A stretch of 64,000 nt of DNA, taken from Diphasiastrum complanatum (lineage: Eukaryota; Streptophyta; Lycopodiopsida; Lycopodiales; Lycopodiaceae). Each line of letters opens with the position of its first letter. Positions within the stretch are counted from its first letter, which is position 1. The notes beneath the pieces were generated by a model, which saw nothing but the letters and a program-made list of their open reading frames with translations, was not told the origin of the DNA and made no database searches. Below are positions 12,589 to 24,200 of the stretch, piece after piece. The position numbers and the translations under genes are program-made. The DNA lies in contig CM055113.1 in NCBI GenBank assembly GCA_029204225.1, forward strand, positions 16,435,745 through 16,499,744, written 5' to 3'.

Positions 12589-13532
12589 TGCTAAGAAAAT
12601 GAATGACATAAGTCGGACGTGTCAGACAAATCGGATCAGGACGATCCTAATACTGCTCGAAGGCAGGGTTCGACGAATTCCCTCGATGCGTGCACTACTG
12701 ATAACTAAGTAGGTGAACATAATAATAAATTTATAGCTTAATGCGCGATAGTAGCGGAAGCAAGAGTAGACAATTAGACAAAGCAATCAAAAAGTCAGAC
12801 AGAAAGTGGATAATAGCATGCAATACTGACAAAATATGAACGTAGAACTAGACAGTAATATATTTAGACTGAATGTAACAAAATACAAGTCAGTGATGCA
12901 GGTGAGCACAAGACAATTGCGGGCGAAACCACGTGCTCACAAAGCTAACTACAAACTGTAAAAGTTATGAGCTTATTACTGACAATCCGTCTAAAGAAAG
13001 AATTGATGCATGAAAGCATCTACAATGTTTGTCCCTCTATTTCATTTTGTATGTGTAGATTATAATAATTATATACAATTTTACATTTGTACAAATGAAA
13101 AGCGTGGAGCCATTATGATGTCTATTAGAGATCGTTGGTGGTTGCTGTCATTGTCAATTTTGTTTGCACAGTACAGGAGCGAGTGTGAAATACGACATTC
13201 GGCTATGAAGAAATGGCTTCAGTCATTTTGCAAAAAATGCGAAGGTGTCGCAAAATGCCGAAGGCCTAAAAAGCCAAAGGTTTGCCTTGAGAAGACTTCG
13301 ATGTCAAGGAAGTTGCTGACGTGGAAGTCGAGGACTTCGATGTTGAGGAAGTCGAGGACTTGGATGTCGATGGAGTTTGATTTACAAGAGCTCCATTTTG
13401 AACCTTTGACGATCATCGAAGACTTCGAACAAGGAAATGCCGAACAGGTCGAAGTCAGGAAAGTTGAAGGAAGGCTATCTCGGCTTTCCGTTTATTTCTG
13501 CAGACTGTGCGACAATGCGAGTAAAGAATGCA
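12589..13532 (-). repeat. 5' LTR of deleted copia element
   Basis: Plus-strand edges are TGCTAAG at 12589 and ATGCA at 13532. It contains a short tandem repeat (GAAGTCGAGGACTTCGATGT type, 13327-13377), which explains the spurious 191-residue open frame at 13010-13585. Confidence 0.85.
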
Positions 13533-13987
13533 GCAATGTGAATGGAAATAGATTAACAAGGAATTCACGAGAGAGGAGGAGATAAATCCAACACTCTTCA
13601 ATTCCCAAAATGTAGACCATTCTTCAACATCTACAAGCCCACAAGAAAAAGGGTGAAGTTTTTTTCAATAGGGATAAAATGTCATACTAACCTTACCACA
13701 ATCCATGGGCCATCTAACACAACAAATTTTCACAATTGCTATCCAAAAGCCAGCATTGCCACTTAAAGTAACTAAATCTTTACATTTAAGTGTAATAGGT
13801 TAGTTCACATAGTTCTAGTACCTTAACTAGTCAACAATTGATGTAATGCTAAACAATAATAAGTAGTAAAATAAATCTCTATATTTAAGTGAGATAATAA
13901 TAGGTCAGTTCACATAGTTCTAGTACTTAACTAGTCAACAATCGATATAAGGCTAAACAATCTAAGGTGACCATTGTTTTTCTAACA
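13533..13987 (-). repeat. 3' LTR of a second copia element
   Basis: In minus orientation it begins TGTTAGAAAAACAATGG at 13987, right after a polypurine tract (rc of 13988-13996, AAGGAGGAG). It runs down to the edge of the neighbouring LTR at 13532. The left edge may have been cut by that neighbour's insertion. Confidence 0.65.
13771..13961. repeat. Tandem duplication of about 90 bp inside the LTR
   Basis: Units at 13771-13857 and 13871-13961 share TTAGTTCACATAGTTCTAG and ACTAGTCAACAAT. Confidence 0.85.
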
Positions 13988-14140
13988 CTCCTCCTTAATG
14001 TTCAATTTACATTCTACCAATCCTAATAATGAGCAGAACTTTTCAAATTTACTTTATAACTAAAAAATTTGTGAGAATGTCTACTACTTGATCATAGCTC
14101 TTGTAACTTCTCTCTAACAAAATGAGATGAATTATCCATG
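13988..14140 (-). pseudogene. Copia RNase H C-terminus and polypurine tract
   Basis: The minus strand reads SSHFVREKLQE, then a QVVDILTNFL segment typical of the end of copia RNase H (usually QVADILTKPL). A short tail and the polypurine tract before the LTR follow. The rest of pol is not recognisable upstream. Confidence 0.65.
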
Positions 14141-17052
14141 TCTTCAAATTCAGATTATAATCCTAAATCATTTTCTGTATACTATGGCAAAAAAATAGTC
14201 TTTTCATTTTCATTTATTAAAAAAAAATTCTATTGTTGTATTTTGTCACAGCTATCGATGTCTTCTTCGATTTCAATGAAATTTCGAAAAATGCATTCTA
14301 GAAAATATGAACAATCAATATTGTTTTTGCTTATTAATTCTTCTTCATTACAATTTTTTTTTTATAAGAGATTAAAAAAGAAAGCTTCTATACGATGTGA
14401 CGGGTAATAGTCAATAAATCTTATAAGCCTAGTGCTCTTGTATAAATAATTTCCTATTTCACATATAATCAAAAGGGATGTTCATTTTGGGTTTTTCCCC
14501 TACATTATATGTTTTCTAAAATTCATAGAATGTTAAGTTCTCTAATTGTATAGGTCTGAAACTACATAGGTCAATTGGATGAAATAGCAATGTATTATTT
14601 TGAGTTTGTTGGCTTTGTTAAGATTGATGTTGTAATTAGTTTCAGCATGTTGCTATCTATGTGGCCCAATCCTATTTCTTCTATTTTTAAATTCAAATGT
14701 CTAGATGGTTCGGATTTCATAACATATTTCAAAATTTAGTATGACTGATTTGTGCTAGAAATCCTTTGCAAGTTCATTGTGCTTTTCAAAGAAAGAGTAT
14801 AGTGGGTGGTATGGTACTATATTCCTATCCTCATACTTAGGTTGATAATACATCCAATTTCTATTTTTGGGACTTACATGTGTTGGTAGTGAAGATAGTT
14901 CAAACGGAAATTCATATTTGCATGGGTTTCTTGTATTGTGTTTTAGTGTGCAATTTTTTTTTCACAATAATGGATTTGTTGTTTATGACCACGTTGTATA
15001 GTTTTTGTATCGAATTCATTAATAGGTTCTTCAAATTCTTGCTATTCTTCATTTTATTTTGTTGGACACATGCAACAATTTCATTTTTTCCAAATCCCCT
15101 TCTTGAATCCACAACATAATATGTGCAATGCTAATAAGAATATGGTGTGAATAAAAAATGTTATCTCTTCTCCATTTTGAAATTATAAACATAGATTTAC
15201 ACATACATCTTAAAATTGTTGAAATAGTGTCAAATGGATGAAAACAATCTTCTCCAAATGGTTAGTAGCTGCTATAGTCAAAGTCAATATGAATTTGTTG
15301 GCATCTTGCTTCCAAGAGGCGACAATTTTCCTTTTTAAAATTTTCGAGAGGAGATTTTTGTCTCCTTGCAATTTCGTAATATGCAGTTTGAAATTTGAAA
15401 TCTTCCAAAGAAAAATTCATTAGCATCTAGTTGACATTGTTCCACCAATTGGAAATGATTGGTCCATTATGGATGGTCTCACGACCTTTTTTATCTAGAT
15501 CATCCGTTATGGAGTCTGTTACTAAATTTTTCCATACATTTTATGTTCAAATCAAGTGGTTATAGAACAAAAACAATGCAATCACATTTATAAAGAATTA
15601 TATAAGAAAATTTAGTACATATTAAAACTAAGAAAATTATGAGGTATCATTTTGGAACGTGTTTTGGAATGTCCTGGAATGGGCAACTATGTTTCAAGTA
15701 TTCATGCGAGCGGAACATAGGAAAATATAGTGGCAATAATGCTTTTAGATTCCACATCAACTATTGAAGTCCAAACCTCTGTGAAATATTGTCAACATTT
15801 ACTTGACTACTATTGGCCATTTTAGGCATTTTAGAGGCCAAACTTGTAGATAAGGTTCACATGGTTCTCTCACACTGTGTAAAATCTGAGTACATCACTA
15901 TTTAGTGATTTCACATTCAATTGCTCACTTTTACATACAAAGAGTTCAATTTTAGAGGTACTTGAGAAATTTGGCCAAGTGGTGGCTAAATTAGGGATAA
16001 GGCTCATAGAGAGAGGAAAGAGATTCATCTTTCATGACTATAAATAGCAAGTTCAACCCTGAAAAACTTCTTTTGTCATTTCATTATGCCTTGGTCAAAT
16101 TTGGTGGAGTTCATTTCTATTCTTCTCTCTTCTCTACATTGGTGTAGTGTGAATGTTAGTTGCTCGATTTTGATGATCTTAAGGTTGATTAATATAGTAT
16201 ATTTCCAGCTATACAATAGGGCCTAGTATGCACAATTTTTTTTTATTTTGGTTGAAGTTCTTTGTCTTTTTATTGAAGGTCTTCATCAAACTAGCTTGTT
16301 TTCAAGCAAAGCAACTTCACTAATGGTGAAGATGATATTTTGTTGATATTGTTTGATGTCTTCAAGTCTCATCTCAAGTGAAAGTGACAAAGAGTCATGG
16401 TGGACATGAAAAATTCAGATTCAAAATGTCATTAATGAATCTATTGATCTTTAACTAAATTTGGGTGCACATATCTTTGCATCAACAATGTAGAAGATAT
16501 GCATCTAGCATGATAGAACATGAAAATTAATGCATAACTCATTAAGAGACCTAAGATCCAATAGCCTATTTTCCCTTTCCATACTACAACAGTATGTACA
16601 GTACCTTCACATGTGTGGAATCAAGTACAACAAGAAAATATTCATTCTACACACTCAAATTGACAATATCAAGGGGAGAAGAGATATAAGAAGACAATAA
16701 CATTGAAGATGAATGTTTTCCACAAATAGAAAGAACTATTGAATATTTTCTCCATTCTGGTAAAAATACTTATAGCAAAATAATGTCACTTGGCCCCTTG
16801 ACAAATATTTCCCTAAATTGGTAGTTTCTAGGTACTAACCAAAAAATATAGTTTTACTTGACTAGATGCAATGTATCTCCATCAACCAATAGTGATAGGT
16901 CCAAATCCGACCTTATCACTTTATCTAATTGCTAGATATAGTAATGAAATTATTTTAGACCTTATTGACATAAAAAAAGAAGTCTCTAAGCTGAAATTTT
17001 ACTTTGGCCTCCAAATTGCCAAATTAGACCAACTTAACTAGTTGACAATTTT
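14141..17052. other. No gene recognised
   Basis: Long AT-rich stretch without coding signature. CTATAAATAG near 16040, followed by a CT-rich stretch, looks like an LTR promoter core. GGGCAACTATG near 15680 resembles one end of the Mutator-type MITEs at 34374 and 36042. Neither can be delimited. Confidence 0.4.
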
Positions 17053-18760
17053 CACACTTCCTCTTCAACTAGTTTTACCACACTACTTTGATCCATCGTA
17101 AGAATGACCTCCTCTCTATGGCCTTTTAATGCTCAAAATAGAAACATTCATAATTGATATAGATAATTGTGTCCATGTTGGATGCTTCACTATTTCTTAC
17201 ATCAATTTTACATCTCAAGATGAAACTAGTACATGAAGAAAAACATACAATGTAAAGATTATGTCCCTCCATGCTTCCACCTTTATATCTTTGGAAAATA
17301 ATAGCAACCAAACAATAAATGTGAGTGATCAACAAATGCTTGCATGCCACTTTCATATTTCACTCCATTTGAATTGTATGTGTCCAAAACTTCCACTTAT
17401 GAGCCACCGTAGCCTCCTTTGACATCACATAGCTCAAACATGAAGTTAGGTAAGTAGGTGAGTTTAAAACATGTGAGTAAAGCAAATTTTGTACCTTCAA
17501 CTTGCTTACCCTTCTCATCATATGTAAGCCTTGATGTATTTTGCCTTTGCCTTGAGGATCTTCTTAGAATTTGACTTGGAGAGGCATCTCCACCATCACC
17601 ATCCAAAGAACCATCTTCATCACCATAAAAACGTTAGATCCATCAACATCAACAACATCAAGCTTATCCACAATCTCCTCTTCAAAGACAACATCTAAAG
17701 AAATGTGAACTTTCTTTGAATTAGGAATGTAAGCCCTATAAGATAAATTACTTACTTCACTATATCCAACAAAGATTCTCTTCAAGAATCCAAAAGATGA
17801 GTTGACATAGCAAGTACTACCAAAGATCTTCAAATGCTCCAAGCTTGGTCTCTTACCAAACAAAACCTCAAATGGACTGTTAGTAACATCAAATCCAAGT
17901 CTTAATTTGACCACCTATCGTAAACAAAGTTAGCACATATCAAAGCTTCTCCCCAAAAAGACTTAGGAAGATTTGCACTCACCCACATGGCTTTAGCTCT
18001 TTCACAAAGATTTCTCTTCCTCTCTTCGACTCCATATGGAACCTTTGAGTTTGAAAGCTCCCGCTTGATCCCATGTGCCACACAAACCTCTTTGAACTTT
18101 ATTGATAGGTCTCCATTTTCCAACTTCAAGCACTTGATCTTCACGTTGAATTGACTCTCCATAGCATTTTTGAACTTGAGAAAAATATCAAGGACTTCTT
18201 TCTTACTCTTTAGAAGATAGATCCAACAGTATCTACTAAAGTTATCAATGCAAGTCACATACATATTTGCTCCACCATTACTCAAAGCACTAGTACAAAA
18301 TGCACATCCAAATGTACTAAATGAAAAGACATCTTAGATTTTGAGCTACATCTAGAATAAGACAACCTATGTGACTTTGTGATTGAATAAAACTCACCAA
18401 TTTGCTTCTTTTCCTTCAAACCACCATGGTTAGAAATAACACATCCATCAAGTATGTAGAGCTCACCTTGTCTCTTGCCCTTGGCAATCAAGGTTCCATC
18501 CTTTTTTATCAAGCAAGAATCACCAAAAAATTTCACTTCAAGCCCTTTGTCAACCATTTGACATACATTAATAATATTCTCAGTAATGGAAGGTATGAAC
18601 AACACATTCTTTAATCTTGCTTTCCTATTTGTGGATGAGAGAAAAATATGAATAATACCAATGCCCTTGATAACAACTTTACCACCATTGGCCATGTTGA
18701 TGACTTTCTTCTCTCATTCATTAGTCACCAAATAAGTGTAGTACTCTTTGTGACATGCCA
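17053..18760 (-). pseudogene. Copia relic: pre-integrase and integrase
   Basis: In minus order: post-protease segment (MANGGKVVIKGIG, 18695), LKNVLFIPSITENIIN, then the integrase core from 18285 (CIDNFSRYCWIYLLKSKKE). The usual SDNG box reads LENG, so the second catalytic Asp is replaced; the Glu box reads GVEERKR. The domain that follows (SPFEVLFGKRPSLEHLKIFG) and the RRSSRQRQ linker (about 17560) are typical. The HxxxH/CxxC finger, RT and RNase H are missing. A polypurine-like GAAGAGGAAG with TGTGAAAATTG near 17053 may mark the 3' LTR. Confidence 0.8.
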
Positions 18761-20038
18761 TCAGAAGTGCATTTTTCTCAAGATAAAGATGTGCTCCCAT
18801 GTAAGAAAATAGTCTCAAATGAGGCTTTGTATGTTTCTAGATTTGTAACAACAGTTCTTCATTATCTAGAAATCAGCTTATTTGTAGAAACATGTATTTC
18901 AAATGGTGCTAACTATTTGCATGTAAGCTTTCTTGAAACTATGAAATCAATGGGCTTTGAAGTGGGTGCAAGGTATTGTCATCTAACACATACCTAAAAG
19001 CTAAATTTCCAATAACTTGTTTCAATTATTGCCTTTCTTATTATCTAGCAGTTTAAGCAGAAGTACTAGGAAGATCTAGTTTATTTTGTAACCCAATACA
19101 TGTACAATAGGGTTACATGCCTTAATATGATGTCCAAGTCAATTACTTAAGTTTCTTTATTTGAAGCTTCATTAACAGTGGTCCATCATGTAATTGTGCC
19201 TATGTGAACCACGTCTTAGGTCATTTTGCAAAGTCATAGTCTTTCTTGGTTTCTATCCTAGTGAAACATTTACGCTATGTAAATCAAGGTATCACAACAA
19301 AATTTGACACCTTATTGAAAAGGTTTATTATATGAGTATATCATATATCTAAACATTGTACATTTTGATGGCTACCCTTGTTATTGTGCCTGCAACTATG
19401 AACCTTAAACTGTTTGACAAAGAGCAATAGCTACAAACCAATCTATGCTATGTCTGGCACGCATTATTAGACATTAGACCTCAACAACAGTAGCATTGTT
19501 CTAGACCCTCATCTACAACCCTAATGAAATGTTATAATATTGGAAAATGAATTTGAAATGTTGTTTCTAAATCATTGTACACCTACTCATAGGCCTTCCT
19601 ACGTCCCCACTATACTCCTGCTTATCTGCCACAACTAATAACTGCCCATGGCTTAGCTACCACAACTAATTACTGCCCATGGCAATCAATGCAACATATC
19701 TACATGCAAGCTACAAGCCATAGATTAGTTGTAATCACTCATGGAGAAGTTGGATTTGAAATTTGAACTGCCCCCAGTCACTGCCCACTAGACCCTAACA
19801 TTGCACGTGATTTCTTCACAAAAATCAACGAAAATCCATTGTTTGGCCAACAATTTGTGTCAAAGGAACCTTCTAAACCTCTCTTGCCACCAAATCCAAC
19901 TTCGGATACGGATTTAGACCAACAAACTTTTTGACAGCCTTTAATTGTGAAAAGAATGCTAGAAACAATCTTGACATTCCACAAGTTTCTACTAGGAAGA
20001 GAGCCAAGCCTCTTTCGTTGCAAAGACTCATATTTTCA
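18761..20038. other. No gene recognised; one short open frame and a small repeat
   Basis: A plus frame at 18755-18997 (80 residues) starts at the broken end of the copia relic. I do not recognise it. A 27-bp tandem duplication lies at 19626-19652 and 19657-19683. Otherwise AT-rich. Confidence 0.4.
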
Positions 20039-20285
20039 TAAAAATTTCCACTAGAAATTGATGCAAATCCACTTGATAACTAGCGATTTTCTACGGCAAA
20101 TTTATTTTGACTACTATCTCTGCCTTAGTTGGCTTCTCACAACCTTAACAAACTGCCAAAAACAAAATTTCCACTAGAAATTGGTGCGAATCTACTTGAT
20201 AGCCAACGATTTCCTACGAAAAATTTGTTTTGACTACTATTTCTGCCTCAATTGGTGTCTCACAACCTTAACAAATTGGCATACA
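20039..20285. repeat. Tandem duplication, 125-bp unit
   Basis: Units start with AAATTTCCACTAGAAATTG near 20039 and 20164. Both end with CTCACAACCTTAACAAA. About 10 percent of positions differ between them. Confidence 0.85.
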
Positions 20286-20889
20286 AAAAATTACCAAACT
20301 TTTATCTAAACTCATGTCAAGCCAAAATGATGCAAGAATTAATCCAATTTATTGTAATAGATTAGTTAATATGTTGGTTAACCATATTCTTAGAAGTAAA
20401 CAAAATGTAATCCACTAATCTCTTTATGGGAGGAGGGCCTAGGCGGAAGGCCCTTCCCATGGTGTGCCTTTTGCGGCGTGAAAACTTTTTTGACTTTTAT
20501 TTTTTTTCTTTTTGTTGCCGTAAATTTTTTTTAACATGCACCTTATGCACAAAAGGTCATGTAATTTTTTTTGTACATGCACTTTTCGCCTCTCGGAAGG
20601 TGCATGTAAATTTTTTTGGAATGCATAAATTCTATTCTATGAGGCACCTCCTTTTTTTTCATGAAAAATAAAAAAAATGATTTTACGTCAGGCAATATGT
20701 CAAGTAACTCCTATTGTATCAATAAAAACTAGACGTGTGCGTGGATCTACCTATCGAGTTCTCAATTAAATGAGATCTACACAAGGAAAAACACCTGCTA
20801 CTCATTGGTTTAGCATTCCGAAAACACGTTGAGATCTAGATATAGGTTTTAAACCAGGTTCTAGATTAGTGGATGCTGCCAAAAATAAT

Positions 20890-20985
20890 GGTAGTGTTGT
20901 CCATCGCAGTGGGGTGTACTGGTAAAGTTGTTGACTACCACCGGAAAAGTGCAAGCTCGAATCCCCACCATGACCACTCTCTAGT
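20890..20985 (+). mobile_element. tRNA-derived SINE-like head
   Basis: CAGTGGGGTGTACTGGTAAA (near 20907) resembles a pol III A box as found in plant Au-type SINEs. AGCTCGAATCCCC (20954-20966) resembles a B box, and the spacing suits a tRNA-related promoter. The 3' end is not defined. A promoter only is inferred, with no coding capacity. Confidence 0.5.
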
Positions 20986-20991
20986 GACATC

Positions 20992-21053
20992 TAAGGAGCT
21001 TACCTTCATAAATTGCCAAGTTGTATTCTAAGGAGCTTACCTTCATAAATTGC
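20992..21053. repeat. 25-bp direct repeat
   Basis: The block starting TAAGGAGCTTACCTTC occurs exactly at 20992-21016 and 21029-21053, just after the SINE-like head and about 240 bp before the epimerase start codon. Confidence 0.9.
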
Positions 21054-21292
21054 TTAACATGTATTACGTGGGCTTAAAAGTAAAGCCTGTACAAAGAGAG
21101 CTTTGCTGTGACTACATTGAAGGAAGGGAAGAGTGATCTTCTATCTGAAGCTTTGGTCCTCAGGATTGATGCCTACAGCTGAATTAGTTTGCAACGTTGT
21201 CGCAAATTTGAAGCCGGATCAGCCTGGATAAGAGATGGCGGAATGCGTGAATGAGAAGTAAGCCAGGAGAAGGCTTTTCCTTGTAGGAGAAG

Positions 21293-24200
21293 ATGATTGT
21301 AAGCCCTTCTGCCTATGCTCCACGGAGGGAATTGTGTGTGTGCGTCGCGGCCAAGAGGATCGTCACACATGAGGGGTCACCAATAGCTTCATCATCCTGC
21401 ACTCTGCCAAGTAAAGCAAGGATGAATGATTGTCTTACAGGTCTTTACGATCAAAGAATCCAATGTTTCCAGTTCACGGCCAGAATGTCTAATGCAGCAG
21501 GAGTCATGGGTGTTCTTTCAACACCTAGGAACAGGGATGGCGATACAGATAACAAGAGGATGTTTTTGTTTGGGTTGGGATATACAGCTACCAATTTTGC
21601 TGACTGCCTTAAGAAGGACGGTTGGTAAGCCTGCATTTCCAGCCATACCATTATTTGAGGTATTTCAAATTATGCTGGATCCTTACACTGAACAACATAG
21701 AGCTCAATATAAATACAGAGTTCAAAATAAATATGTATAGTCCTGCAAACACTACAATATGTAATGCAATACTTTAGTCACGTTTGAATTCAACCTCTCT
21801 TTGTAGTTTTTGCTGAAATTTTCTTCAGAACTCTCTCTCTCTCTCCCCCCGCAATTTCTAATTCATAAACCCTGGGCGCTAAACCATGAAGCTAGTAAGC
21901 TAAGCCCCTTCTACCCTAAACCCTAGCTCACTCCACCTCTCTCTGTATCTCGCTCTCCTCATTTTCGTCCTAACTTGATGGGCTGTCCTTGTGCCTGGAC
22001 TTGCCTTTGGGTGTGTGGGCTTCTTATACTTATTTTATTTTCCACATTAGCTTCATGTAAGTTTCAATCGTTCCTATAGCCCATTGGGTTCAAGCTAGAC
22101 TTCTACCAAACTCACATTTTGGAGATGGGTGCGATAGGCCACTTGTTCATGTTTTTGTATTTGGACTTGGAACTATCACACAAGCTGAATTTGGGACAAC
22201 TTAGAGCTCTTTGTACCAACGACATGTGGAGACTGGATGATTCCTTAAGATACCTAGGAAGACGAGATGTACCAATTATGTACTATGGGAGATGTTTTTC
22301 TTGTGGAGAGATTTATTTCATAGTACCCACTCCATTATGTGGGATTCCCATTACCTCCTTTTTCTCTAGATGCCGTCCTCAAGCAGATATAGAGTTAGAA
22401 TAAGAGGATGAGGCGATCTTTCCCTGTAGACATTGAGATTGGAGACAACGTCATCAACAACAAGCAGCTTAAACAAATTCGTAAATTTTGTACATGCCCT
22501 TTCAAGTTCACACTAGTAATTAAACTAGTAATCGAGCTTGAGTACCCTTTGGAAAGCATGGGTATGCTTAGGGGGTCTGACACCATTACACGACTCTTTT
22601 ATGGGTCCACGGGTTAGCATGGCATGGATTTGCCCTGATACCGTTGTACGTGTGTCCTTGCTCAACTCATAAATCTTTTTGTGACAACATTCTGCACATG
22701 TTTATCATGCATCCTTTCACGTATTTTATTTATGATATAAAGTTACTTATGAATTTTGCCAATCCAAAAGTTGCCAAATCCCTATGGTCCCCAGCCGTAC
22801 GATCGAATTCAAGTCCGCTCTTACCTCCTTCAAACTTTGGAGCCTCCCCACTGTGAATTTCCTTGCTCCTATTCCCATTGAACTTTGGACCTTGCTTACT
22901 CACCTCACTACAAATGAAGTACAAACTTGTAAACTTGCCGCTCTGCATAAAAACTCTGCTCTAGAAACTCCTATTGCCTTTGATACCATCATACGAATGA
23001 ACAAGTTTGAACCTTCACGCTGTTCTTCCGAGCAAACCTGGGCTAGGGTCAGAGGACACTTTGAAACTGGTTTCAACCATATGCACCTCCATCAAGCCCT
23101 CATATGGAATTGGAAAAGACCCTTCTTCAAATTTCATTGTGGAGATAAATGCAAAAGTAACTCTTCTGTTATCTGGTTTGACCACGCAGTTTGCTTAATG
23201 ATGAACAATCTCAATAAATTCTTTCCTGGTGCTTCTTTGCTAAATCAAGTCAATGCCTTTTTCCTTTGGCTACACAAGCCTGCTAGAGATGTGTTAAAGC
23301 CCACCTTACTTTTCTGTTCATCCGCCAACACATGCTTGATGCCTCTATTGAGTTATGCAAGGATCCTAATACCAAGATACTTGCCAACCTAGGTGACGTG
23401 GAAAATATTCGTGAAATTGAACGTCTCCTAAAAAGCCTAGCTTTTCCACTCTACAAGACAAATACTTCCTAAACCCCAATAAAAGAAGTGGCTCTTTTAA
23501 CCTCAACAATCCTTCTTCGGTTATTTCTGGACAGGGCACGTTTAAAAGAAAGAAGTTTACTACTAAGGGAAATGATGAACAAGGCACCAACTCGAAAAGT
23601 GATCTACCAGTGAAAAAGTTAAACTTCTTCAGGGATTGACATCGATGCAGGACTTCGAGGAAAAGGAAAAGAGGAATATCATCACCAATCCAATCGGCCG
23701 ACGACAACTTAGTACTAGCAGCAACAAGGGAAAGCTTTTCTTACAATTATGCTATCGCAATAGGATTTTTGAGACTATCCATGTGAAGCAGTTTTACGCT
23801 CACATTTTGCTATAGTTATTTGGTATTGTTCACGACTCTTTTCATGATATTACATTCGGCTGGTCTTATCTTCTTGATGCCAAACATGATTGCATTCTTC
23901 TACAGGCAAGTCTCCCTTTGAGATAACCTATGGAAGGTCTCTTCCAACCCCACTTGTCAAGACTTTCGCTGCTGATGAATTTTGTGCAGAATTTCAGACT
24001 TCCTATGAACACGTGAAGAAAGCCATTTTGAAGGCTCAGGACAAGCAACAGGAGGCAGCAAACAAAAGGTGCAAAAATTTGGCTTTTGAGGAAAACCAAT
24101 GGGTTCACTATAAAAAACAATCAGGACAATATTATCTGACAAAAATAGGGTTTCTGCAGTGTTTAAAATATTCCTGGACAATCACCATCAGATCCCCCAT

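Larger units (their letters stand above)
9741..13532 (-). mobile_element. Deleted Ty1/copia element with both LTRs
   Basis: The LTRs are at 12589-13532 (5') and 9741-10651 (3') in the minus orientation, with about 1.9 kb of internal sequence between them. A normal copia internal region is about 4.5 kb. The internal region holds gag, protease and the start of integrase, then runs straight into the 3' LTR. The rest of integrase, RT and RNase H are deleted. The LTRs differ at many positions, so the insertion is old. No clear target duplication is seen. Confidence 0.85.

Noticed and set aside
13010-13585. 191-residue open frame on the plus strand
   Set aside because: Lies inside the copia LTR and is antisense to the element; its repetitive part is the LTR tandem repeat.
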